NCBI GenBank assembly: GCA_037783415.1
Contig: JAZGTN010000003.1
Coordinates: 248,001 to 312,000 of the forward strand
Length of the DNA stretch: 64,000 nt
Reading direction: 5' to 3'
From: Leptasterias polaris
Lineage: Eukaryota; Echinodermata; Asteroidea; Forcipulatida; Asteriidae
Position numbers and translations under genes: made by a program. Below are positions 23,818 to 34,530 of this stretch, one piece after another. The notes below the pieces were generated by a model. It was not told the DNA's origin and ran no database searches. It was given only the letters and a program-made list of their open reading frames with translations. The first letter of the stretch is position 1; each line of letters begins with the position of its first letter.

Positions 23818-24047
23818 TCTCGCCGACACCTTTACGACCCACCAATGTTATGATGCAGTCTGCCTTGCAGAAAATTGCTAAGTCTGCTGATTAACAATGT
23901 GTTGGTATGATGTTCAGGAGGATTGAATTTTAGGTGTTTCATAGTCTGCTGTTCAGAGTGTTTGTGAACGGACTCTCTCTACCTCCAAAGTTTATACCAG
24001 TCGTACCGGCGGCAGGTTTTGACAAGCCATCGCGATGCATCGATGCA

Positions 24048-24434
24048 TCGATTATTATTATTATATATTTTTTTTTAATGAGATATCGCCTAACTCACAA
24101 GGCCACGGACGGCCACTCAAGGTGAGGGCTACACATAACTGATTTGGGCTATCAACCCAAATCAATTGACACCAGGGGCACGTTGCCTCCTGCTCCTGGG
24201 GCTGAAACAGGGTTACCCCCTTCACAGTCCTTAAGGATGTAGGCATGGGTATCATCCACTAGGAGCCTGTCTGGTAGAGCAGAATGCACTACCTTCCCAA
24301 CTTTTTCGAAGCAATTATGGTTAAGTGCCTTGCTCAAGGGCACAAGTGTCATGACCGGGTATCGAACCCACACTCTGCTGCTGAAAACATCAGAGCTTAG
24401 GTCCGGTGACCTAGACCGCTCGGCCACGACACGC
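24048..24434 (-). mobile_element. tRNA-derived SINE
   Basis: The minus strand starts gtgtcgtggccgagcggtct, continues with gtgggttcgatacccggtc, then cccttgagcaaggcacttaa, and ends in (TAA)n at 24048-24064. The target words catcgatgcatcg lie next to both ends (24035-24050 and 24437-24450), consistent with a duplication at an already palindromic site. It lies just upstream of the gene A start, so its sequence may affect the promoter region. Confidence 0.75.
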
Positions 24435-24781
24435 CACATCGATGCATCGGTGCGCGATGCATCGGTTCGACACACAATAAAAGTACTACAGATTGGCCTT
24501 CTTGTATTAAAGGCACAATTCCTCGAAAATGTTCCCCTAGGCCTATATGCTAAAGAGGGGGGCTAAAGAGGCAAGGGTCTGTGCTGAAGGGATCCCCTTG
24601 CCCCAGTCCACGCTTGTTACATCACTGGGGTTTTGACTTAAAGGTATGGACTGCTGTACGATATACAGCCTTTTACCGGGGAAACCTTTCAAGGATTTGG
24701 GGGACATCTTTGAGAAATGTTCTTATTATTATACAAGGCGAATAATGTTGATCCTTGAGTAAAATTACACAAACTTGTAAA

Positions 24782-26256
24782 CTATGGCACGCCAAAGCGG
24801 AATTTATTCAACCCTGCACGGAAACTGCGGCAACATTTAAAAAAATATCGCAACATTAAAATGAACAACTCAAGATTAAAAAAATATATTCAACAATTTT
24901 ACAAGTTTGTGTCAACAGCAATATTTATTGTCCAACATTTACAAAAACTTGTCAACATTTAAAAAAACATATGCATCAACGTGCGGAATTCATTCAACCC
25001 TGGACGGCAGCTGCAACATTTCAAAATATACACCACAACATTTAAAACAAACATTCAACAACTTTATAAGCTGTTTCAATAGTAACATTAACCGTTCAAC
25101 ATAACAAACAAAAATGAGGCAATTAGTTCTTTCAAAAACATATGTCAACGCGGAAAAAACATGTGTCAACATTGAAAACAAAATATGCGCAACCCCGGGG
25201 GAAAAACATTTGTCAAAATTAAAAATATATATATTTGTTTTGATTAGGCTAATTAACTAGAAAGTAATGTCAACATTGCCAAAACTACCTTCTACTTGTT
25301 GACAAATATAATTTTGTGCCAACCCATCCTGCTACAAAATACACCTAAAAATACGTGTTAACATTTCGTCCAAAAATATGTGTCAACCCTACCCGATGAA
25401 AAATATATGCCAACATTCACGTGACCGCCGCGACGGAGTACATGCGTGAAGTATGCTGCGCTGCACCCGGCAGTCAACGTGCGTTCACGTTTCCATGGTG
25501 AGAATCAGCAATAAAATCCAGAAATAACTCCACTGTTTTCCATTTTATTAAACGCTAAACCTGCAAAATTATCTCATTTTTGACGTACCAAGATTAGAAG
25601 TTGAACATGGCGGTATCTCAATTCCGGTTGTCTCTGCGCAAGCGCAATCGTACAAGCAGCTGTATAGTCTGGATACCAGACCTGACGTATCTGAATACGG
25701 TCGACGAAACGAAGATTTTGAGTCGACGTCGTAAGGGAATTTTTGGAACCAGACTAAAGCTGCTGCAACCTCATTTCGCCGAGGTAATCGAACTCGTTGG
25801 TCCGTGAATCTTGATCTTTTTTACAATTGTTGTCATGTTTTTTTCACATAAATGTTGAAATGTATTTTCAAGGGAATGTTGACATATATTTTCCAAAATG
25901 TTGGCATATATTGTTCACATGGTTGACACATTTTGTTACAACAATGTTGACAAATGTTTTTTTGAAATGTTGACATGTATTTTTACGTGAATGTTGACAG
26001 GTATTTTTACAAAATGTTGATATTTATTTTATGCGGGTTGAAGCATATTTTGTAACAATGTTGACCCATGTTTTTCATCACGTTGACACAATTTAAATTT
26101 GTTGCCACTAATTTTGTTAAATGTTGAACAGTGTAAATACTACTGTTGACGTACATTGCAAAGTAGTTGAGGTTGTTGTTATGTTGTGATATATATTTTT
26201 TATGTTGCCGCAGTTTCCGTGCAGGGTTGAATAAATTCCGCTTTGGCGTGCCATAG
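24782..26256. mobile_element. 1475-bp transposon with 55-bp perfect TIR and empty site
   Basis: The first 55 bases (ctatggcacgccaaagcgga...) are repeated exactly, inverted, at 26202-26256. The tetramer taaa flanks both ends (24778-24781, 26257-26260). The duplicated segment at 35092-35104 reads cttgtaaacattg without the element, a natural empty site that confirms both the borders and the 4-bp duplication. Arms carry many copies of a caacatt / atgttgaca motif in opposite orientation on the two sides. The centre (25430-25810) is of higher GC and holds an exon-like ORF. No transposase recognised. Confidence 0.88.
25604..25807 (+). CDS. Small ORF or first-exon-like unit inside the 1475-bp element
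   Basis: An ATG at 25607 (an upstream in-frame ATG is at 25601) opens MAVSQFRLSLRKRNRTSS and continues through WIPDLTYLNTVDETKIL to LLQPHFAEVIELVGP and a stop. CGCCGAG at about 25778-25784 is followed by gtaatc, which would serve as a splice donor, so this could be a first exon. The GC content is higher than in the surrounding arms. I do not recognise the family. It may be a captured host exon or the first exon of a lost transposase. No downstream exon is visible inside the element. Confidence 0.35.
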   Translation, partial: NMAVSQFRLSLRKRNRTSSCIVWIPDLTYLNTVDETKILSRRRKGIFGTRLKLLQPHFAEVIELVGP

Positions 26257-26830
26257 TAAACATTGATCACGGTACAGTCATCTTGGTTTTCTTCCATGTA
26301 TCACAAGCCCTCAACGTGGTGCTGGTATAAGAGACAGAACAGTCTTGGTTTTTGTTGTTGTGTTATTTCATAATGGTAATGTTCTACTTCTGGTGGTAAT
26401 ACTGTTTTCTAATGGGCATAAAGTTGTTGAAAAATTAGTTCAGACGTTCAGTTCAGTTCAGCTGTGCATTTATTTTCACACGCAGTGGAATCGGTAACAC
26501 TTAACTCACCTATTACAAAACCTAATAAGTGGGTTGACTTTCCACGAACCATTTAAAAACAAAAGAATACAATAGTGATTTACACAAAAATAAAAATAAT
26601 AATTATGTACACTGAATAAAAGTCAGGCCAGCTGACAAGGTTTCCCGGTAATTTCAGCAAAAACTAAGACGATTCTGTTTCATTAACACACATTCGAATT
26701 TACGCATGTTTCCCTATTTCATTCCTATAGCTTTGGGTTCTCGTTAGCTATTTTCTCATTTATTTTCACTTTCATGCACATATATCTTTTTCTCATTCGG
26801 GTTCGTTTCAGTGATTGTATATTTAACTCA

Positions 26831-27585
26831 TAGTGAAAAAGAAGGTGCACTGGTTTTGAACTTGGAATTCTGGACTGTTTTATTGTTGTTGATATACCCG
26901 TGGTTCTATACAGAGAAAAGACAAATTAACCCCAATCAATTATACATATTGGGCATGTAACAATAATCATCTATTATGCTGCAGTCAGTCCGCAGCGCCT
27001 ATGGGCGGCCATTGGGGCAAAAAAGACAAACTTAAAATTAAAAAAATAATAATAAAAAAAATTAAGTTTAAGAAAAATTAATTAATTAACACGCAAATAT
27101 ATTTTAATTTAAAAACAAAAGCATGAAACAGAAAATTAACTTAAAAAACAGATAAAAAGACAAACTTTAAAATAAAAACAAAATTTAAAAATAAAAGAAA
27201 TTACACAAAAAATAATTAAATTCGAGAAAAACAAAACTGCTTGAAAAAATAATGAAACACAAGTTATAAATATATTATTTTTTCAAATTGGTCCATTTTT
27301 TTACAATATTAATCAGCAAGATAAAACATGAAACAACACACAAAAATTATCTTAAAAGTTTTCAAATTTACAAAATTAGGATTTAAAAAACCTGTAAATC
27401 AAATATTACTGACTAAATAAAAAGAAAAGCCTCTCATAAAGAATTATCAGTAAAAACTAACAAGAAGAGACTTTATTAATAAAACAGTAAAGAACGCAAA
27501 TCATACAAAGCGAAATACGGAAACACAAAATGAAAACAGGACACAGGATTAAACAATACTTCGCGCGTCGTATATAACGGCAAAA
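26831..27585. other. A-rich spacer
   Basis: Part of a ~4.2-kb insertion (26831-31047) absent from duplication copy 2. Dominated by aaaata/aattaa low-complexity sequence from 27040 to 27480. No gene seen. Confidence 0.6.
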
Positions 27586-28838
27586 TATAGGTTTTCTCGG
27601 TTAATTTCGGCAAATGAGCAGCCAATTTAACCACGACGCTATTCTATTTCGCGCGAAATCGAATGCTACTGAAAAGGGTCATTCGATTTCGTTTTATGAC
27701 TAGTCAAATGTTCTGTTGTGTCATTCGATTTAACAAAATAATCTTTCAATTTAACAATTCAACAAAGCAGCATTCAAATTCGCAGGAACTTTTTGAGGCG
27801 TGTGTTTAGTCATTCAAATTCATTTATGGGCAGTCATTTCGGGAATTTGTACAATCTAAAAAACGCTCTGTTAAACTTTTGTTTCCTTTCGAATGTTAAG
27901 GGCATAAATAGGGTTAACTTATTGGCACTAGTTTAACACGCATATTTCTAGAAATGGCAGCTCGTGGTCCCTACTCCTTATTCAACAGCACGGAGATGGC
28001 ACACTCTGCATTCAAGGCTGCAGTTAAACGCATCCTTGGGTTACCTGAGTGGCAACAACGTGTCGGAGACAGACAGGCTGGCCAACAAGCAGGAATGAAC
28101 ATGCAGCAGTGGAGGTGCAATCTCCTTCAACAAGCAGCCATTCAGAGCGTTGATGCCATCACCCAAGTGAGGTGCATGCAGTGGTACAACCATACCCAAA
28201 CGTATATGCCAAGATGTCTGGCACGCCAACAGATTGATGGTTGAGGAAGAAACAACATCAACAATGAAACAAAAAATAAAAAAAATAAAACATAAAGAAA
28301 CAACCCAATCAGACACAAAAACAAATTAGGTCTCGGTCAGTTAACCAAAGATCCCCCCCCAAAAAAAAAAATAATAAAAAATAAAATAAAGAAGAAAACA
28401 AAGAAGAAGAAAAAAAAACTCAAGGGCCCCATGTAAAGTGTACTGGAAACATAGGCCTAACTAAAGAAAATAAGGTTTGCCTGAATTAAAGTGAATTAAA
28501 GTTTATCTGTTTATTTGTATTTCTTAAGTCGTACTTATTTGAATTCTCATTTAGCGAAATTGATTGGCTCTTTACGAAATTGAAAAAAATAAATCAGTAA
28601 AAAACTCCAGTCGAACCAGCTTTGCTAAATTGAATGATGATTTAGTGTCACGAAAAAAATGACGATATGCTAAATTGAACACAGTGCTAAAGGAATTTGA
28701 ATGCCTCAAAACTAAATTGAATGGCCGAATTCTGAATTTGAAACGCAGTAACAACTGGAGAGGCAAAATAGCTTTAATTCGAACGCACGAAAATGAAATC
28801 GGCTGCTCATTTGCCGAATTTGACCGAGAAAACCTATA
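27586..28838. mobile_element. Inverted-repeat element carrying a 96-codon ORF
   Basis: The left end tataggttttctcggttaat and the inverted right end tataggttttctcggtcaaa agree on into cggcaaatgagcagcc, giving terminal repeats of about 40 bases, probably at a TA target. Both arms carry many copies of a cattc(a/g)a(a/t)tt motif, pointing inward from opposite sides (27600-27880 and 28530-28790). The centre holds a single ORF with a TATA-like box before it and an A-rich, AATAAA-containing stretch after it. No transposase seen. Superfamily unknown. Confidence 0.7.
27954..28244 (+). CDS. 96-aa hypothetical protein of the 27586-28838 element
   Basis: Intact frame from ATG to TGA. Begins MAARGPYSLFNSTEMAHSAF and has a middle part GLPEWQQRVGDRQAGQQAG; glutamine-rich (14 of 96), mildly basic, with no signal peptide, membrane segment or zinc-binding cluster. 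A TATA-like gcataaata lies about 50 bases upstream and aataaa motifs follow the stop. Composition is clearly different from the AT-rich flanks, which suggests selection on the protein or recent acquisition. I do not recognise the family. Confidence 0.5.
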   Translation: MAARGPYSLFNSTEMAHSAFKAAVKRILGLPEWQQRVGDRQAGQQAGMNMQQWRCNLLQQAAIQSVDAITQVRCMQWYNHTQTYMPRCLARQQIDG

Positions 28839-28894
28839 CATTAACAACTCGGAAATTTAACGAACAACTCAGAAAATAAATGTATTTCAGAAAT

Positions 28895-29630
28895 AAACGA
28901 TGTTGGGTTGAACAAAGAAAAATTTACTAGAGCTCTACCAACTGACAAAATGGGGAGACCGCCAACGTGGGGCTGGATGGCTCAACTCTCCCTATTTTGT
29001 CAATATCTTTGTTCGGGGGTGCCAGTCAGAAGCCATTCAACCGGAAACTGCCGTGTAGCCAGGGATCACACCCAAGTATACGATACAACCTGGGAAGCGG
29101 CAGCCAGGGGATCACCTTAAGGGGATGCGACTTTTTACATCAGATATCAAATAATAAACCACAAGGGAAACTGACTGGGGAGACCGCCAACGTGGGGCTG
29201 GATGGTTCAGTTGGTAGAGCGCCGGCACGTTGGGCCGGAGGTCGTTGGTTCAAGTCCTGCTCTAGTCAATTTTTTCTTTGTTCAACCCAAAATCATTTAA
29301 ACATTTACCCAGTCAGTTTCCCTTGTGGTTTATTATTTGATAATAAGGTGATCCCCTGGCTGCTGCTTCCCAGGTTGTATCGTATACTTGGGTGTGATCC
29401 CTGGCTACACGGCAGTTTGCGGTTGTATGGCTTCTGGCTGGCGCCCCCCCGAGCAGAGATGTTGACAAAATGGGGAGACCGCCAACGTGGGGCTGGATGG
29501 CTCAGTTGGTAGAGCGCCGGCACGTTGGGCCGGAGGTCGTTGGTTCAAGTCCCGCTCTAGTCAATTTTTCTTTGTTCAACCCAAAATCATTTAAACATTT
29601 ACCCAGTCAGTTTCCCTTGTGTCAGTAGGT
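28895..29630. mobile_element. Palindromic cluster of tRNA-derived SINEs
   Basis: Two nearly identical tRNA-like heads (29195-29270 and 29487-29562) have A box tggctcagttggtagagc and B box ggttcaagtcc, followed by ctctagtcaattttt-ctttgttcaaccc. Around 29240 the sequence folds back: 29018-29163 returns inverted at 29310-29455. A third, internally deleted head lies at the left end, inverted (28908-28950). Base 33 of the anticodon loop is C, not T, so these are not working tRNAs. A diverged relative is at 62715-62905. Confidence 0.7.
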
Positions 29631-29639
29631 TTTCTGTTG

Positions 29640-30600
29640 CTAATACAAAGCTATTAAAAACGTAGTAAAGAGGTCGCGATTAATCCAGTACTGTATGTGT
29701 TATGAGTGTACATGTACATCCGGGCCAGTTCACACAACCCGTCTCGACCAATCAGAATGCAGGAATTACATGTGCGATCATGGCGGCTTTTTTATGGGAC
29801 GACGTTTTGGACTACCGTCAGCATTTTTGGCGCCCTGACTGGACTACAAAAAATTATGACAGAAACTAACTAGTTTCTGACAGAGTATGACATTTTCTAT
29901 TCATCCATGTAAGTATTGGCGTGTGGGAGAATGTGTAAGAGAGAAATATTGTGATGTAATTGTGTTCGTTTCATTTCGTTTTGAAGCAAAATTTGACGAT
30001 CAAAATACACCACTAAAATGTCAGTGAAGTAAATTATTTTCAAAGCAAAATGGATGATATACTCCTAATCTTAGCAATTGTGTGAACATTTTGGTGAATT
30101 AGCACCTAAAAACTGAGAAACTACACGAATTCCACGAACGGTTCCAGCTCATTAAATATTCAAAGAGAGGTCACGCACGTCCGAGCCATGCATACAGCGC
30201 AAAGAAAAGGAACGGATTTTGTGTGCGCTGCGGACTGACTGGCAATGATTTACAGGGCCTTACATAAACTCAGGTTTAATAATAGACGTACATGTATTGG
30301 CAACACGGTTTACATGTAAACAAATCAAACGTGAATTACATGGAATAATAAATCTCCTAAGAATCACCTTTGACAATAACTAAAACAATACTCACTGTTT
30401 TGATGTACGCACGGGGCAGTGATTATTATGGGAAATGATTCGAAGATTAGTTTGAACTGGATATTTAGGAATTATTGAGGAATTTCCGTGGTTAATTTGG
30501 AATTATGACTTATAAAATGGCGATTGAAATGATTATGGAAACATTGGACAGTTTGATACGGGAGAGGGCGCTACTACAAAAACCTGTCTTGAGGGTTTCA
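29640..30600. other. Spacer without recognised gene
   Basis: No ORF of note, no tandem array. Contains a stretch around 29760-29830 (gcgatcatggcggctttttt) that resembles promoter-proximal sequence but leads into no visible gene. Lies in the insertion absent from duplication copy 2. Confidence 0.4.
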
Positions 30601-30601
30601 C

Positions 30602-31040
30602 CCCTCTAAATAGACTCCCATAGCAAACAATGATAAATGCTAAATATTCAAAAATTCTCAAAAAATAGTTAAAAGTCTCTCAGCCTCTTGAAAACCTATC
30701 AAATATATTTTCAGACCACTAAACTTCAGATTTCTTTTAAATTTTTGCTAATTACCCCAGAAAAAAACACCCCCGAAATTGTGTTTTTTCCCACACCGAC
30801 TTGCCGCCAGTTTTCATGAGGCACTCCTCCAATTCCCAAGCTAAATAGGACCAACTTTAAAGCCCAAAATTATCAAATCTCCTCAAAACTTGAAACCCAG
30901 AATCCCCAGGTTGTGATAAGTTCTTATAATTACACACTCTATTAGTTGCATGACCCCCAAAACGTTATAATTCAAAATAAGTTGTGGGTTTACAAATTAT
31001 GATAAGTAGCTTGGCGCATGAATTTTTGGTCGATTTAGAG
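30602..31040. mobile_element. Dispersed ~440-bp repeat, copy 1
   Basis: Closely matches 52283-52730 along its length (agactcccat, tctctcagcctcttgaaaac, gacttgccgccagttttc, caggttgtgataag, taagtagcttggcgcatgaa). Ends are inverted (ctctaaata and tatttagag). Non-coding; a third, poorer copy starts at 51107. Confidence 0.75.
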
Positions 31041-31601
31041 TAGTGCACCCTGAGGTGCTTTCGTACACATAGACATTTTCATAATTCTGATCAGTTGAAA
31101 TTCTACTTACACTTGATGAAATTGAATGTTTGACCAGCCTGTTGCATGCTGTTGGCTTTTTTGAAATGATCATTGCGACCCAATGAACTTGAACGCTCTT
31201 GTTCAACAAGTGATCGTGTAAACTTGAGAAATTGAATTACCCCTTTTGACTGATGGAAACTAAATTGTTTAACGGGTGTTAAATTCAAAGAAGTTTTGTT
31301 TAGATGCAAGCCGGTAAACCATGTAATAACATTAATATGAAATTATTAACTTGTCATCTTTACTTTAAAACAAATCATTTATAGAAAAATAACATTATGT
31401 GACATTACCCTTGTGAATGATTTGAGCATATTTTGAATTCCAAAATATGAACTTCTTCATTCTTTGTACAAACAATTTTTTAAATGAATATAACTGTTTC
31501 TCAAACTATCAATCTGTTGTATCATCTCCAATGCAAGTTAAGAGTTGTATTTAGTGTGCAGCAAATAGTCTGCGTGGGATACTTTTTTATTGTTATATTT
31601 A

Positions 31602-31814
31602 TATAGACGATGTGACCTCTGTTTACATTTAAACCGCCCTCTGTTGACAAGTCTGTTGTCCAAGTCATGTTCCGCCGGGCAAAAAGACGCGTAGTCATGG
31701 TAATATTGCGTGTACTTTCTAGCTGGCTGTCAAGTACACAAAGGTTTTGCCCGGCGACATGCGCGCGCATCATGTTATGATTTTCAAATGACGTCAGAGG
31801 TCACATCGTCTATA
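31602..31814. mobile_element. 213-bp MITE inserted after the duplication
   Basis: Inverted ends tatagacgatgtgacctct and gaggtcacatcgtctata, with a TA-rich target. The corresponding place in copy 2 (about 36206-36235) has only ttatttatataattata, so the insertion is younger than the duplication. No coding capacity. Confidence 0.8.
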
Positions 31815-32235
31815 CATATTTGTTTAAACTGACAGAGCTTAAAGAGAAGTCAACCCCCATAATTATGTTCTTCATGTAACGTACATCTGCACAGATTAGA
31901 CTTTTTTACAGACTGGAATCGTTAACTTATATTCTCGAGAAAACAATTTCTTTGAATTACAATCCTTCGTTATAACTTCTGGCACAACTTTAATACGTGA
32001 CCGGATTATTTTGTGCAAGCCTCATGCGTAAACAAACCTTAAAAATTCACTTCTATTTTGGAATTTACCTTCATACGGAAACTTATTCCCGTTCTGAAAT
32101 TGGACCCGACTGTTCAAAAATTTGCGTGGCCATCGGCAATTTTGTGTGTTAAATCTTATCCTAACATACTTTGTAAGGCTGACTACCGGTAGTTTACTTT
32201 CAAAAAGTGTGACAAGTCCTCGTTTAGGGCAACAT

Positions 32236-32740
32236 CAATGGCCGTTATCCCCGAACTCCGACAGTGACAGGTATGTGTGCTCGGATGAGGCCGCAACAGA
32301 TGGGGCACACGAGTACGGTGGTGGGGGTGGTCTTGTCGCAGTAGGCGGGCGGAGAGGTTGTAATCTTCGGTTGCATAAGCGTATACTCGTGACTCTCCGG
32401 CGGCACCGACGATCGCGACGTCTTCCTTGCCGGTGGTGGGGCGCCGTAGGCATACTGGTAGGCCGAAGCTGGGTTGCGGGCTACACTAGGCTCCTTGACC
32501 GTGTAGTTGTTGTTCTGGACTGGGTTCTTGGTGTAGCGCTAGCTGGGCATGTTTGATCCATTGGCATGGTTGGAACCGTACATGTCCTTAGCGGGGAGTG
32601 AGCTTGGGTTCGGCGTGGCATGAGTATGAACGAAGCCTCCGTTCTCGTTTCCAAAACGAGGATCGTAGACCACAGAGTTGCTTTAACCCACGGCATGGTA
32701 GTGAGACTGCTGCCTCCGATGATTTCCACAAAAATATGGA
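32236..32740 (-). pseudogene. Decayed copy of gene B cytoplasmic-tail exon
   Basis: Aligns over its whole length to 36951-37467. Relics include [38 protein letters not shown] and SVAASSEHTY. It is broken by TAA after HAVG, by TAG after a small insertion at SNMP, and by frameshifts near the HEYAYATGD and PPPPY parts (here RPPPPPYS); the last codons are also changed. No transmembrane exon lies beside it. Could only be used as an alternative last exon of gene B or as a dead duplicate; the stops favour the latter. Confidence 0.85.
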
Positions 32741-33424
32741 ATAACACACATTAAATATAAGAAATATTTTGGGGGGGGGGAATTGAAATAATTTACTAAC
32801 AGTTTCAGAGTGATAGGCAATTCCACAACCCCAAATTGTTAAAACGTATTACACTAGCCAGTAAGCTTTTTACTTCAATTTGGCTGGTTGGGATGACATC
32901 AAAACGTATACAAAATGTGTAGGGCCTACTCCAAATAGGTTTACGATTGTTTTTGCTGAAACCTATTTGGAGTATACTTTCTATGCGTTTCTATGTCATC
33001 CCAACCAGCCATTGAAGTAACAGCTCAAACCAAGCAGTATATTTTTTGTAATTACTGTGTAATACGTCTTGGTATTATTTGCTTTTTGGTTGAGGACAAT
33101 GGCAAGTGTCTTCGTATACATGAGTAATGAGATACTTGCTCATTTGCTATGAATGAACGTCACAACACTATACAAAAACGCTGGGTCAGCATTAATCCGG
33201 GTCCCGAAGGACCTGACCCATTTTGGGGGGTAAATGTGACCCGGAATCTGTGTCAAAGTGACCCAGAAATGCCGGTCAAACTGACGCACATCACAGTTAA
33301 ACTGAAATCGTTAAACCAGTTTCCGGGGGTCAGTCTGACCCAGATATGAATACCAGACCCTATGGTACCAGGGTTCCGGGTTAACTCTTACCCGGGAAAA
33401 CCTTGTCTAGAGCGCAACCCTTAA

Positions 33425-33810
33425 AGGGATGGTATATGTTTGATAGTCACTCTTAAAACTAATGGCAATAAAAACTTACTTGGTTAAAAGTACAGCAGCT
33501 TTCGATAGTATAAAGCATTTTGAGAATCATTTCATATCGAAGTAATGTGGTTGAGGAAAAAAGATATTAGGTTTTATTCCCCACAATTTAAATCTGAGAA
33601 ACATTTCTATCAGAAATGTTTCTCAGATTGTGTATTCTGTTAGGGATTATTCTTCTTTCGTGGACATTCGCTCCGGTTTTTCGGCGACATCTCAAAAACG
33701 AGACCACCTTTTGAAGTGAAATTTTCACAGGTTAGTTTTACTGTATGTATCAACATAAATGTTTTTATATAGATTAAAACAATCTAACTGTTCCAAAAAC
33801 CGAAGGTATG
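33425..33810. mobile_element. TTAA-flanked MITE family 4, copy 1
   Basis: Starts ttaa-agggatggtatatg and contains ttctatcagaaatgtttctcag as a perfect hairpin and tctcaaaaacgagaccacctt. Related copies are at 38114-38450 and, inverted, at 45205-45496. TTAA targets are typical of piggyBac and Kolobok families. Confidence 0.6.
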
Positions 33811-34257
33811 CTTTTTTTTGTTCAACTCATTCTTGAGTATTTTTGATTTGTGTGTGTGTACAGCGTGGGGGCTAGCTACACGTTACACAGGGAGAGAAAA
33901 GGGAGCCAGACCACCAACTACGTTGTTGTCATCCCGTTTTTGCCAGTCGGTACACCTCGCTGATCGAATCCGCTGTTTCAAAATCACGTTTCAATGCTCT
34001 GTGTACGTTCCTTCACCCGATGTGAACTGAATTTTGGGGTAATTAAATAAGATTGATATCAATACATAGGAATACCACTTTTGTTAAATTGACGGTGCAA
34101 TTAGTTTCAACAATTTTTGTGACAAAAAATTACCAAAAACGAAACCCCCCCCAAAAAAAAACACACAAAAAACGGAGCCCTTGAAGGAATAGGTAAAAAA
34201 ATATAGCTAAAAGTTAAAAGGTGGGGAAAAAGTACCTCCTCTAAATATTTCTACATC

Positions 34258-34530
34258 CCTCGACACACAAAACCATTTCGTTTCCTCAAAATATTATTTT
34301 ATTTTGTGAACGAAATGTGCTTTTCTAGGTAACGAAATAGATTATTCCTAGAAAATACGTTTTCGTTCCCTCGAACACTTTCGTTCCCCCAATAAACGTT
34401 TTCGTTCCCTCGAAATACGATTTCTTTCCATAAAAATACGCTTTTGTTCCCTCAAGATACGATTTCGTTTCATGATTTCGTTCCCTCAAGTATTATTTCG
34501 TTCCCTCGAAATAACAACACTTCGAGGGAA
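34258..34530. repeat. Second cgttccctcgaaatacg minisatellite
   Basis: Same leader and unit as 11040-11545. The right end turns into an inverted pair (cgttccctcgaaataacaac with acttcgagggaacgaaat), so the array ends in a hairpin at about 34493-34530. It lies between the two halves of the segmental duplication. Confidence 0.7.

Larger units (their letters stand above)
24553..26830. repeat. Segmental duplication, copy 1, block X
   Basis: Matches 34868-35690 at high similarity (for example agggatccccttgccccagt, then tacaagccctcaacgtgg-like stretches and the cattcgggttcgtttcagtg end). The copy is opened by the 1475-bp transposon at 24782-26256, which the other copy lacks. Confidence 0.8.
31048..33835. 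repeat. Segmental duplication, copy 1, block Y
   Basis: Matches 35690-38450 collinearly, including the gene B tail exon, the cctgacccattttgg-gggtaa repeat and a TTAA-type MITE. Carries a 213-bp MITE (31602-31814) missing from copy 2. The match stops before the transmembrane exon. Confidence 0.82.

Noticed and set aside
29195..29562. Two tRNA genes
   Set aside because: A and B boxes are good, but base 33 is not T, the ends do not form a normal acceptor stem, and both continue into the same SINE body.
32122..32556. 144-codon ORF on the plus strand
   Set aside because: Antisense shadow of the decayed tail exon; a similar shadow lies over the intact exon at 37107-37298.
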